Below, in pieces: positions 36,548 through 45,062 of a stretch of 64,000 bases of DNA. Within the stretch, counting starts at the first letter, position 1. Each line of letters begins with the position of its first letter. Both the position numbers and the translations under genes were made by a program. Source of the DNA: Mycobacterium sp. 155 (GTDB taxonomy: Bacteria > Actinomycetota > Actinomycetes > Mycobacteriales > Mycobacteriaceae); the NCBI RefSeq assembly GCF_000373905.1, contig NZ_KB892705.1:3143184-3207183 (forward strand), in the 5' to 3' direction. The notes under the pieces are model-generated. The model made no database searches. It was not told the origin of the DNA and saw only the letters and a program-made list of their open reading frames with translations.

Positions 36548-37339
36548 TCAGGGGGCTGCGGGGCGACCGTTGTTGCCCAGGAGTACCTCGAACCGGGCAT
36601 CGACGAGCAGTTCGGTTTCGCGGCCCCCATGGGCCATGGCCGCTTCTTGCGCGCGATACTCGTCGCCGGCTGCGATCGCTTCGACGATTTCGGCGTGGGC
36701 GTTGACCGCTTCGGAGGTGTCAACGAGGTCGTCGCATGGTGCCCACAGCAGTGGTGCCATCTCGCCCTGCACCTGTACGAGCGCGGTGGTCAGTCGGCGT
36801 GATTGGGCGGCAATGGCCAGTCCGATGTGAAAGCGGCTGTCGGCACGCCGAAGGTCTAGGACGTTGTCGGCTTCCTTGAATTGTCGCGCCAGCAACAGTA
36901 AGCGGTCATGTTCCGGCTCTTCGGCCCGTGCGGCGGCGAACCGCGCTGCCGAGCCAGCCAGCGATGCGGCCAAATCGCCCAGGTCGCGTAGTTCTTCGGT
37001 ACTGCGTTCCCGCAGCCTACGATCGACTTCGCTGCGACTGACCGCCGAGGTATCACACACCACGCTTCCGCCGCCGCGGCCCCGCCGAGTCTCGATCAGC
37101 CCACGTTTTCGCAGCGTTGCCAGCGATTGGCGGATCTGCAGCATGGTCGCCCCCAACTGGGTGGCGAGTTGTCGCTCCGGCGGCAGTCGCTCACCAGCGC
37201 CTATTAGCCCGACGGCGATGGCGGTTTCGATCTGATGGGTGACCTGATCGGGTCGGCTGGCCCCCTCGAACTCACTCGTCCGCAGTAAGCCAACCAGTGC
37301 AAATGGAGCCCGATTATCGAGAAACTCGAGACCCGTCAT
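36548..37339 (-). CDS. FadR/GntR-family transcriptional regulator
   Basis: The 263-residue protein has an N-terminal GntR winged helix (QIETAIAVGLIGAGERLPPERQLATQLGATMLQIRQSLATLRKRGLIETRRGRGGGSVV) and a C-terminal FCD ligand domain with DSRFHIGLAIAAQS and HAEIVEAIAAGD. The start at ATG 37339 is used; the longer frame to 37567 has an unlikely prefix. It is on the same strand as the permease and hydrolase and probably controls them, sensing an amine or acid. Confidence 0.88.
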   Translation of the reverse strand: MTGLEFLDNRAPFALVGLLRTSEFEGASRPDQVTHQIETAIAVGLIGAGERLPPERQLATQLGATMLQIRQSLATLRKRGLIETRRGRGGGSVVCDTSAVSRSEVDRRLRERSTEELRDLGDLAASLAGSAARFAAARAEEPEHDRLLLLARQFKEADNVLDLRRADSRFHIGLAIAAQSRRLTTALVQVQGEMAPLLWAPCDDLVDTSEAVNAHAEIVEAIAAGDEYRAQEAAMAHGGRETELLVDARFEVLLGNNGRPAAP

Positions 37340-37454
37340 CGATCCAGAATAGGATGAATAGAGCGTCAAACACGCCACCCCCTCCGGGCGGTGAGCTGTG
37401 CCGGGACGAGTGGGGCCACCTTGGCATCGGCAAGTATGTACTGGGTGGAGCCGA

Positions 37455-38186
37455 TCATGGAGTCGCCAACGCAACGAGGCGCCACGTGAGCTGCTCATCG
37501 CGGGCAGAGTGCACCGCGGCGGTGTGGTGAATCGTGGTCTGCGGCTGTAGCCGCGACCCGCTGACATAGCGCCCGCTGTTGGACACGATCACCCGGCCGT
37601 TGCCGACCAGCGCAACGGGAGGCTGTCGGAAGCCCAGTTGGTCGAGCACGTAGCTCTCCAGACCCGCGATGCACAAGTCGCCGCCGGCCACAATCCTGCC
37701 GCCGGTGGCCAGCGGCGCCGGAATGGTCAAAGTCACGGTGTATTTGTCGACTCCACCGGAATCCACATAGGGGCCGATAGCGCGAGGATGGTCGTCGGCC
37801 AGCGGGTGCACGAACCACTCCCGCGACTGGTAGTCGTAGAACCCAACTGCTTGGGGGTCCAGGACGTGGGCCATGAAATGGCTCTCTTCGGCATTGTCTC
37901 GCCACCACCACTCCAGCCAGCGGGGTGCGTCCGACAGCGAGTTCTGGTCGACGGCGACGCCGATGCCTTCCAGGAGTGGCTCGTCACGGCGGAGGATATC
38001 TTGCAACAGAGGCCGAATGGTGGCCAATACGGTTCGGTCGAAGGGCTTGCGGCGCTCAGCCGCGCGGCCGGCTAGGTCGGTGACCCGGACGCGTACAAGG
38101 TCGACCAGATCGAACAACTCGTCGAGTCGCTGACCGAGGTGCAGTGCGGTGGTTTCAAGCAGGTTGTGCAGCTGGGCGTCATTCAC
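37455..38186 (-). CDS. Stand-alone cache (PDC)-domain protein
   Basis: The 243-residue protein has a helical start (ALHLGQRLDELFDLVDLVRVRVTDLAG) followed by a cache-like sensor fold: GIGVAVDQNSL, WLEWWW, YDYQSREWFVHPLAD, GPYVDSGGVDKYTVTLTIPA, GGDLCIAGLE. The YVDSGG segment lies where extracellular cache sensors bind ligands. It lacks a signal peptide, transmembrane helix or output domain, so it may bind the inducer inside the cell and act with the FadR-type regulator encoded 115 bases downstream. Confidence 0.7.
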   Translation of the reverse strand: MNDAQLHNLLETTALHLGQRLDELFDLVDLVRVRVTDLAGRAAERRKPFDRTVLATIRPLLQDILRRDEPLLEGIGVAVDQNSLSDAPRWLEWWWRDNAEESHFMAHVLDPQAVGFYDYQSREWFVHPLADDHPRAIGPYVDSGGVDKYTVTLTIPAPLATGGRIVAGGDLCIAGLESYVLDQLGFRQPPVALVGNGRVIVSNSGRYVSGSRLQPQTTIHHTAAVHSARDEQLTWRLVALATP

Positions 38187-38860
38187 GTGTTGCTCCTGAT
38201 TGGCTGTCGGCGTGACTCCCTTGCGCGGTTCACCCTGCCGCGGGCATGGTCGTCGACACCGACGAGGCGACGGGGTGCGGCTACCCTAAGACTCGGTCTA
38301 CTACCCGCAGCACCCGGGGCTTCTCCGCACGGCGGTGGACGCCATGGCGGTGGTTGATCCCTGAGCGGGGTGGGGATATTCCGGCTTAGTGCACGCGCGT
38401 GCGCGGGTGCACTAAGCCATGGAGCCATCGCGTCGATAGTCGGCACCGTCTGCCTGGCAGGAGTGTTGAATCCGTGGACCTGGTAGCGAAACCTGTCACG
38501 CTGGCGGGGATCCGTTGCTCCCCAGACCCCGCAGTCGTCGAGTGTCAACGGCGCACGCTCGGCGCGGGCGATCCCTATCGGACACTTCGTACAAACGCCC
38601 GTGGCGGTGTGCTCGATGCGACGTTGGTCCGCGTCGCGTCGGTCATCGTGGAAGAACAGGTCGATGGGATGGCCGCGCCGCAACGTCAGTTCATACCAAA
38701 GCCAGGATCGGCGCGTCGTGTTTGCGGTGGTCCTCGGATGCCGGGTTATCCTGCGGTGCAACAGAATTGTTGATGTCGCAGGAGCTGCGCCAGGGGTCGC
38801 AAGATCGGCGACTCCACAGGTAGGCGCAACCAATGCCGTCGCCGCCATTGGGGCCGTCAT
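38183..38860 (-). pseudogene. Degenerate WhiB-like protein
   Basis: The central part of this frame (38480-38707) shows WhiB traits in order: HPIDLFFHDDRRDADQ, VCTKCPIG, and LDDCGVWGATDPRQRDR. These correspond to the dLFF, CxxCP and GVWGG blocks. The first conserved cysteine before dLFF and the cysteine a few residues after the CxxC pair are missing, so the usual four-cysteine [4Fe-4S] site is broken. The flanking parts of the frame look non-coding. It is probably a decayed whiB gene. Confidence 0.42.
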
Positions 38861-39321
38861 GACCCCTCGTTCGAGATCGCATCGCCGAACTGCGCTGACC
38901 GAGATGGACTGCGATAGCGCACGGGAACCAGTTGCAGGGACCCCGTGCCCGCGGTGGTGCCGGTGCGGCCGGCGATCGGTTCCTCCTGTTCCGGAGGCAC
39001 GACACTGAGCGGCGGGTGGTCAGTGATGTGCAGGTAGTAGGCGTGGGCTTGTGCTCGCTGCAGCAGCGCCCGGTCATCACTGCCCATCACTTGCCTCAAC
39101 AGAGTCTGCATGGCAATGATCTCGATGAAACGAGCCTTCAAATCTACTGTGCTCATACCGAATTCGGGAAACGTCTCGTCATCAGTTGGCCCGTCGTAGG
39201 GCGCCCAGGCCAGGATGAACTCGATGATCTTGCGGTCGAACCAGTCGAAGTGCATCGCACCGGGGTGCTGGCGGTTGCCGGACGATGAGTTGGATTCCCC
39301 ACAGCGATCATCACTGGCCAC
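38857..39321 (-). CDS. Hypothetical protein, 132-154 aa
   Basis: The conserved-looking part begins at ATG 39255: MHFDWFDRKIIEFILAWAPYDG, followed by DETFPEFGMSTVDLKARFIEII, a helical acidic segment of a kind I have seen in mycobacterial hypothetical proteins. The C-terminal 50 residues are low-complexity. GTG 39321 would add 22 residues. No function is known, and the gene may be a remnant as its neighbours are decayed. Confidence 0.42.
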   Translation of the reverse strand: MASDDRCGESNSSSGNRQHPGAMHFDWFDRKIIEFILAWAPYDGPTDDETFPEFGMSTVDLKARFIEIIAMQTLLRQVMGSDDRALLQRAQAHAYYLHITDHPPLSVVPPEQEEPIAGRTGTTAGTGSLQLVPVRYRSPSRSAQFGDAISNEGS

Positions 39322-39499
39322 GTTTGCCCCACTGGTCGTAGTTCACGGTTCCGCTGCCGATGGTGGTGCCACAAGGCAGGATGCCCTGCTTCCCGGAGAT
39401 TAAATCCAGGAAGGCGAAGTCGGAGTAGGAGCCTCCGAAAATCCCAGGCCCGCACCGCGAGGTCGGCGGACGGAACCCAGCTCTGCTGCGGATGGTCAC
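39311..39499 (-). pseudogene. Fragment of a fumarylacetoacetate-hydrolase-like enzyme
   Basis: The 62-codon frame contains YSDFAFLDLISGKQGILPCG and then TTIGSGTVNYDQWGKRG, which resembles the C-terminal third of FAH-superfamily hydrolases (IGSGTV block). Both the metal-binding N-terminal part and the remaining C-terminus are absent, so this is a gene scrap. Confidence 0.42.
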
Positions 39500-39921
39500 G
39501 GTTCCGGCCTTCGGGTCAGCGGGGCAAATCCATCGATTATGATGTTTCAGAATCGAATCTTTACATTGTGGTGTGGCTCACGTCAAGGCATGCAGCAGGC
39601 GGCAGGGACATCACCGACCACCTGAGCGACGGTGGCGGGGCTATACCCGAGGAGTTAGATCAGCGGCGCAAGCCGACGCGAACACTTCGTCACGGGCGGA
39701 TCCCAACTTTCCGGCCCGCTTCCTCGCTCCCGAACGCCGCGCCACCTGCGACCATGCGTGCCCGAGCAACCACGGAATATAGCGCCGGCGACGTCGATCC
39801 CGCGATCCCCGTGGACGGTAACATTCCGCTCAACGCGTCGATGAATCGACTGGCGCGAGGTGCGTTGGGATTGCCGCTACCAAGGTGGTCGTGGGCCGCT
39901 CAGCGACGGAACATTGCATCT
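39500..39921. other. 420-bp stretch without a convincing gene
   Basis: The open frames here have no plausible ribosome site and no recognisable domain. I see no repeats or structured RNA in it. Confidence 0.55.
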
Positions 39922-39974
39922 TGACACTGACAAGATAAACGTTCATCGTTGAACTAGTCACTGACAAGTTCAAC
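39922..39974 (+). promoter_or_regulatory. Promoter region with repeated elements before the DUF1707 gene
   Basis: A consensus-like TTGACA -35 hexamer is at 39921-39926. CACTGACAAG occurs at 39925-39934 and again at 39959-39968. GTTGAAC (39948-39954) and GTTCAAC (39968-39974) form an inverted repeat with a 13-base spacer, ending just before the GGAGG ribosome site. Confidence 0.5.
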
Positions 39975-39983
39975 GGAGGCGTC

Positions 39984-40421
39984 ATGTCTGTCATGCAGCA
40001 ACCCACCCGCGCCGGCGATCCTGAACGCGAGAAGACCGTGAACGACCTCGGACAGGCTCTCGCGCAGGGCTACCTGACCATGACCGAATACGAAGATCGA
40101 TTACAGCGCGCTATCTGCGCCCACACCACCGGCGAGTTACATCAACTCGTCGCCGATCTGCCCGTCATCCAACTGCGGCACAACGATCCTCGGCATCGCG
40201 CCGCACAGGCCAGGGCAGCCCGGTTGAGCGTCGTCATCCACCTCGGTGCCTATCTGGCAGGCTCACTGTTGATGGTCGGCATCTGGCTGGCGGTAGGGCT
40301 GGGCGGCGGTGGATGGTACTTCTGGCCCGTCTGGCCGATCATGGGTTGGGGTATCGGCGTTGCGTCCCATGCCATCCCGATCTGGGCTCACGGCTCGATG
40401 AGGCCCGCCCGGATCGCATAG
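39984..40421 (+). CDS. DUF1707 and 2TM-domain protein
   Basis: The 145-residue protein starts with a DUF1707/SHOCT-like helical module (REKTVNDLGQALAQGYLTMTEYEDRLQRA) and ends with two membrane helices (LSVVIHLGAYLAGSLLMVGIWLAVG and WYFWPVWPIMGWGIGVASHAIPIW). Such proteins occur widely in mycobacteria without known role. Its last 34 bases overlap the convergent response regulator gene. Confidence 0.8.
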   Translation: MSVMQQPTRAGDPEREKTVNDLGQALAQGYLTMTEYEDRLQRAICAHTTGELHQLVADLPVIQLRHNDPRHRAAQARAARLSVVIHLGAYLAGSLLMVGIWLAVGLGGGGWYFWPVWPIMGWGIGVASHAIPIWAHGSMRPARIA

Positions 40422-41035
40422 CGGGTGAGCGCCAACCTATCCCGCAGCCCGAGCTTGGCCAGGATGTTGGTGCGGTGCCGGTCAACGGTTTTGGCGCTGA
40501 TGGTCAGCGTCGCCGCGATCTCGCGGGTCGAATAACCCTCGGCGATGAGCTTGAGCACCTCCTCTTCCCGCGGCGTGACGATGGCGTCCGGCAGTTCCCC
40601 GCCCTGCCGAGCCCGGTGCAGATAGTCGCGGATCAACGCGGTGACCGCGCCCGCATAGAGAAAGGGCTCACCACGCAGCGTCGCCCGGCACGCCTCCAGC
40701 AGATCACGGTCGGCCACAGACTTCAGCACATAACCCGATGCCCCGGCCTTGAGCGCCTCGAAGAAATACTGCTCGTTGTCATACATCGACAGGATCAGAA
40801 TCCGGACGTGTGGATATGTGCGGTTGATTTCCCGTGCGGCCTGCAAGCCAGTCATCCTCGGCATCGCGATGTCGAGAATGGCCAAATCAGCCGGGGTCCC
40901 ACCGAGAACAGTCAGCGCCTCATACCCGTCAGCTGCCTCGGCCACTACCTGCAGGTCCGGCTCGGCGTCGATGATCATGCGTAATCCACTGCGCACCAGC
41001 GCATGATCATCGGCCAATAGGATTCGTGCGGTCAT
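40388..41035 (-). CDS. NarL-family response regulator
   Basis: The 215-residue protein has a receiver domain with phospho-acceptor Asp55 (LAILDIAMPRM) and conserved Lys in LKSVAD. It is followed by a LuxR/NarL helix-turn-helix (TPREEEVLKLIAEGYSTREIAATLTISAKTVDRHRTNI). The start is ATG 41035, overlapping the stop of the sensor kinase gene by one base (TGATG). The two form a two-component system. Confidence 0.94.
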   Translation of the reverse strand: MTARILLADDHALVRSGLRMIIDAEPDLQVVAEAADGYEALTVLGGTPADLAILDIAMPRMTGLQAAREINRTYPHVRILILSMYDNEQYFFEALKAGASGYVLKSVADRDLLEACRATLRGEPFLYAGAVTALIRDYLHRARQGGELPDAIVTPREEEVLKLIAEGYSTREIAATLTISAKTVDRHRTNILAKLGLRDRLALTRYAIRAGLIEP

Positions 41036-42042
41036 CAGAGCGGGATCACCAGCCTCACCTCGGTACCGCCGTCCTGTGGCGAGGTGATGGTCAGGTCGGC
41101 GTTCACCAACAGTGCCCGCTCGCGCATGCCGTTGATGCCCGCCCCCTCGCAATCCACTCCACCACTCCCGTCGTCGGCAATTCGCAACGTTAAATCCGTT
41201 GCGCTGGTATGCATATCGAGCCACACCTTACGGGCACCGGAGTGCCGGGCCACATTCGTCAGACTCTCCTGCGCAATCCGGTAACACACCAGCTCGACAT
41301 CCGGACGCAACCGATGCGATTGCGGTGCAATGTGTTTGACCACAGCGATACCCGAAGCCTGACCGAAGTCGGTGCACAACGCGTTGAGGGCGCTGTGCAG
41401 CCCGAGATCCTCCAGCACGTCGGGGCGCAGCCGTCGGGCGATTTCTCGAACCTCGTCAAGGCTGGACCGCACGATCTCCTGGGCATCGGCGAGTTCGTCG
41501 GCGATCGGCGCCGGAGCACGGTCGACGGCCCGTTTGAGCCTTAACAGTGCAACCGTCAGCGTCTGGCCGATCTCGTCGTGTAACTCCCGGGCGATGCGTT
41601 GACGCTCGTTCTCCTGCGCAGCCAGTGCCAATGCGCTCGTCGTTGTGCGCTCGGTCTCCAACCGGTCGAGCATGGCGTTGAACGACACGATGAGCTGCTG
41701 CAGATCGTGGTTGCTGCCATGATCCACCCGGTCGGTGCGCTTGGGCGGATCGACTCGTCGCATAGACGCGGCGAGCCGATCCAGCGGGGCAAGACTCGAT
41801 CTCAGCAGCAGTGCGTTGGCGGTCAGGATCACCGCCAAACCGACCACCAACACTGGGATTTCGGTGACCTTGATGCGGGAAGACACCGATGCCGGCGACA
41901 CCGCAAGGATCAACGTGCCCAGGGTGAAGATCAGGCCGTTGATCAGAAACACTCGTCGGAACAGCGCTGTCGCCGGAGTGCGCGCCGGTTTCACCCCTCC
42001 AGCGTGGCTTGAGACGTCGAGGTTTGTCCATACAGGCGACAT
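41035..42042 (-). CDS. NarX/UhpB-type sensor histidine kinase
   Basis: The 335-residue kinase has two membrane helices (~30-50 and 61-80) with almost no external loop, and a HAMP-like linker. The HisKA_3 dimerisation domain carries His155 ([11 protein letters not shown]), and the ATPase domain has [12 protein letters not shown] and ADDGSGG. It would phosphorylate the regulator encoded directly downstream. Lack of a large extracellular domain suggests it senses a membrane or intracellular signal. Confidence 0.93.
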   Translation of the reverse strand: MSPVWTNLDVSSHAGGVKPARTPATALFRRVFLINGLIFTLGTLILAVSPASVSSRIKVTEIPVLVVGLAVILTANALLLRSSLAPLDRLAASMRRVDPPKRTDRVDHGSNHDLQQLIVSFNAMLDRLETERTTTSALALAAQENERQRIARELHDEIGQTLTVALLRLKRAVDRAPAPIADELADAQEIVRSSLDEVREIARRLRPDVLEDLGLHSALNALCTDFGQASGIAVVKHIAPQSHRLRPDVELVCYRIAQESLTNVARHSGARKVWLDMHTSATDLTLRIADDGSGGVDCEGAGINGMRERALLVNADLTITSPQDGGTEVRLVIPL

Positions 42043-42136
42043 CCCCCACAGAATGGGTATCAGACCCGATGGTCATTCACCGGATCGCCGCACAAACTGG
42101 GCCGATCGATGCCAGGCGACTCGGAGAACGAGGACC

Positions 42137-42625
42137 ATGACCGTAGCGACCCACTGGAACGAAGACATGCAAGCACATGAAATCGCTGTCCACCCACCAA
42201 CGGTCCGGATCGACGACCCGGTGTCCAAGGCGGTTCAGCTGATGGTAGTCAATCGACTGCCCGGGCTGGTGGTGGTCGACGATTCAGAACGGCCCGTTGC
42301 CGTGCTACCCGGAACCCAGGTGCTGCGGCTGGCCATACCCGAGTCCTACCAGGACGATCCGGCGCTGGTCCGCACGGTCGACGAGATTCACGCCGACCTG
42401 TTCTGGCACGGTCCCGGCAAGTTGACGGTCGGCGACTGCCTCCCGACGCCTGTGGCCAAACCGGCCACCGTGTCACCGGATGCGACGCTGCTGGAGATCG
42501 CGACGGTGATGGCGAACAAGCGCAGTCCGCTCATCGCAGTCGTCGACCACACCGGCCGGCTCACCGGCGCGGTGACCCTCGAACGGCTGCTGACCAGTCT
42601 GGCGGTAGCCGGACCAGGCGACTGA
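42137..42625 (+). CDS. CBS-domain protein
   Basis: The 162-residue protein contains a CBS pair: [34 protein letters not shown] in the first half and [41 protein letters not shown] in the second. It probably binds an adenine nucleotide. It lies 7 bases before the permease gene, so it is likely a regulatory partner of that transporter. Confidence 0.88.
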   Translation: MTVATHWNEDMQAHEIAVHPPTVRIDDPVSKAVQLMVVNRLPGLVVVDDSERPVAVLPGTQVLRLAIPESYQDDPALVRTVDEIHADLFWHGPGKLTVGDCLPTPVAKPATVSPDATLLEIATVMANKRSPLIAVVDHTGRLTGAVTLERLLTSLAVAGPGD

Positions 42626-42632
42626 TACCCCG

Positions 42633-43949
42633 GTGCTCGCCGCCGACCTATCCCCCGTCGCTTCGCTCGCCCCGATACTGGCGCTGGGGATCTTCGTCGT
42701 CGCATTCTGGTTCATCGCCACAGAGCGGGCCGACAAGGTCAAGACGGTCCTGGTCGCGGCCGGGCTGATGGCGTTGCTCGGGCTCATCCCCGGTGAGCGG
42801 GTCTTCTATTCCGAGCACGAAGGCATCGATTGGAACGTCATCTTCCTGCTACTCGGGATGATGGTCATAGTCGGGGTCGTCAAACAGACCGGGCTTTTCG
42901 ACTTCCTCGCCATCTGGGCGGCGAAACGCTCCCGCGGCAAGCCATTCCGGCTCATGGTCATGCTGATGTTGATCACCGCGATCGCTTCGCCGGTGCTCGA
43001 CAACGTCACGATCATCCTGCTGGTCGCGCCGGTCACGCTGGTGGTCTGCGATCGGCTACGGATCTCGCCACAGCCCTATCTCATCGCCGAGGTGCTCGCG
43101 TCCAACATCGGCGGCGCCGCGACCTTGATCGGCGACCCACCCAACATCATCATCGGCAGTCGGGCGGGCTTGACGTTCAACGACTTTCTGATCCACATGG
43201 CGCCCGCGGTGGCGATCATCTTCGCGCTGTTCGTGGTGTTCACCCGGGTGTTGTTCCGTAAAGACCTGCGCGCCGACAAGATCTACATCGCCGAGATCAT
43301 GGCACTACAAGAGCACCGGGCCATCAAAGACAGCCGCCTGCTCGTCCGCTCCCTGGTGGTACTGAACCTCGTCATCCTCGGCTTCGCGCTGCATTCGGTG
43401 CTGCCGGTGGCCCCGTCGATCGTGGCCCTCCTCGGGGCCGGGCTGATGCTTCTGGTCACCGACATCGACGTGGCCGAGATCCTGCCCGAGGTGGAATGGC
43501 CGACGCTGGTGTTCTTCATGGGCTTGTTCGTCATGGTGGCCGGACTGGTGCACACCGGGGTGATCGGCGCGCTCGGTTCAGTGGCCGAATCCGCGTTCGC
43601 CGACAACTGGTTCGGCGCGGCGACCGCACTGTTGTTCGGTTCGGCGGTCGTCGGTGCATTCGTCGACAACATCCCGTACACCGCGACGATGACGCCCGTC
43701 GTCGAATCCATGGTGGCCCAGACCCCTGACGCCGGCACGGGCCAGGCACTGTGGTGGGCGTTCGCGCTGGGCGCATGTTTTTCGGGCAACGGCACCGCGA
43801 TCGCGGCGAGCGCCAATGTGGTCGCGATCGGCATCGCCCAACGCGCCGGGCACGCGATCAGCTTCTGGCGGTTCACCCGCTACGGCATCGTCGTGACGTT
43901 GCTGAGCACGACACTCGCGTGGGTGTACGTGTGGTTGCGGTACTTCTGA
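42633..43949 (+). CDS. SLC13/ArsB-type ion permease
   Basis: The 438-residue membrane protein of the ion-transporter superfamily has eleven or more helices. A signature loop IGGAATLIGDPPNIIIGS is repeated in part as FSGNGTAIAASANVVAIGI, and the exit motif is VDNIPYTATMTPVV. This fits the ArsB/P-protein branch that includes arsenite, citrate and Na+/H+ carriers. No arsenic genes are adjacent, so an anion or sodium role is open. The GTG start at 42633 follows the CBS gene directly. Confidence 0.85.
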   Translation: MLAADLSPVASLAPILALGIFVVAFWFIATERADKVKTVLVAAGLMALLGLIPGERVFYSEHEGIDWNVIFLLLGMMVIVGVVKQTGLFDFLAIWAAKRSRGKPFRLMVMLMLITAIASPVLDNVTIILLVAPVTLVVCDRLRISPQPYLIAEVLASNIGGAATLIGDPPNIIIGSRAGLTFNDFLIHMAPAVAIIFALFVVFTRVLFRKDLRADKIYIAEIMALQEHRAIKDSRLLVRSLVVLNLVILGFALHSVLPVAPSIVALLGAGLMLLVTDIDVAEILPEVEWPTLVFFMGLFVMVAGLVHTGVIGALGSVAESAFADNWFGAATALLFGSAVVGAFVDNIPYTATMTPVVESMVAQTPDAGTGQALWWAFALGACFSGNGTAIAASANVVAIGIAQRAGHAISFWRFTRYGIVVTLLSTTLAWVYVWLRYF

Positions 43950-43989
43950 CGTGTGGTGCCGTGTCGGTGGCCGCTGACACCATGCCCGC

Positions 43990-44859
43990 ATGAAAGGCGC
44001 ATTCATCGGAAGCGAAGCGTTGGAACAGGGTCTGGTGACGCGCAACGACCTACGACACCACTACCGGCGTCTGTTCCCGGATGTGTACGCGGGTGCAGAG
44101 CCGACGCTGCGTGATCGCACCGCAGGTGCCTGGCTGTGGTCGGGCCGACGCGCGGTCATCGCAGGTGTCGCCGCGTCAGCACTACACGGTGCCGCGTGGG
44201 TCGATGCCGACATTCCGATCGAATTGATCTGGCGCAGTAGCCGACCCGCTGCGGGCCTCATCGTGCGCAATGAGATCTTGGCCGACGACGAAATCACCCG
44301 GGTCGCAGGCCTAACCGTGACCACACCGGCACGCACGGCATTCGACCTGGGCCGCCACCTTCCTCGCGACGAGGCGGTGGCACGACTCGACGCCCTGGCA
44401 TGGACTCGGCGCGTCACCACCGGCGACGTGCTGCCACTGCTCGCCCGGTATCCGTCGGTCCGTGGTATTCGCCGCCTTAAAGATGCGCTGTCGCTGATGG
44501 ACGCCGGTGCCGACTCACCACCCGAAACACGGCTGCGCCTCCAGCTGACCGATGCCGGCATGCCCCCGGACGAAACTCAGATCACCGTCGTCGCGGGACG
44601 CTCCCGGCGACTGGCGATCTTGGACATGGGTTGGCGACGGTTCAGGGTGGCCGTCAACTACGACGGCGCCTACCACCAGACCGACCGCAGACGCTATGTC
44701 CGCGACCACAAGATTCTGCGCAGGTTGCAAGAGCTGGGGTGGATCGTCATCTGCGTCATCGCCGAGGACGACATCGCCGATGTCCTGGTCCGCGTCGAGC
44801 GAGCGTTACTCAGCCGGGGCTGGCACCCACATCCACCTCAGGGACAAATCTCGGCCTGA
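43990..44859 (+). CDS. Mycobacterial hypothetical protein with DUF559/endonuclease-like C-terminus
   Basis: The 289-residue protein begins with a helix-turn-helix-like module (SEALEQGLVTRNDLRHHYRRLFPDVY) and an AbiEi-antitoxin-like middle part (ALHGAAWVDADIPIEL, TTPARTAFDLGRHLP). The C-terminal portion is DUF559/Vsr-like: LAILDMGWRRFRVAVNYDGAYHQTDRRRYVRDHKILRRLQELGWIVICV. In the related Vsr-fold, the Asp and Glu/Asp-x-Lys residues cut DNA; here DMGW and YDG are plausible catalytic sites. Mycobacteria carry many unlinked copies. Role unknown. Confidence 0.75.
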   Translation: MKGAFIGSEALEQGLVTRNDLRHHYRRLFPDVYAGAEPTLRDRTAGAWLWSGRRAVIAGVAASALHGAAWVDADIPIELIWRSSRPAAGLIVRNEILADDEITRVAGLTVTTPARTAFDLGRHLPRDEAVARLDALAWTRRVTTGDVLPLLARYPSVRGIRRLKDALSLMDAGADSPPETRLRLQLTDAGMPPDETQITVVAGRSRRLAILDMGWRRFRVAVNYDGAYHQTDRRRYVRDHKILRRLQELGWIVICVIAEDDIADVLVRVERALLSRGWHPHPPQGQISA

Positions 44860-44875
44860 TTTTGTCCCTGAGGTG
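44834..44875 (+). terminator. Perfect 15-bp inverted repeat spanning the stop codon
   Basis: Arms CACCTCAGGGACAAA (44834-44848) and TTTGTCCCTGAGGTG (44861-44875) enclose a 12-base loop containing the TGA stop (44857-44859). It probably ends transcription before the Mrp operon. Confidence 0.65.
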
Positions 44876-45062
44876 AATCTCGGTGAAAGCCGAGTGGTCG
44901 GCCCGGCGCCAACCACCGGAACCTCACGGGTTCGCACAGGAAATGATGCCAGCGACACCGGCCCACGTAGAATGGTCCAAACCCGACGCCACGTGTGCCC
45001 GTTGATTCCGCGTCAGCGCTCATCGGTGTCCGACACCCCGACCCCAACCAGATCGGAGTGCC

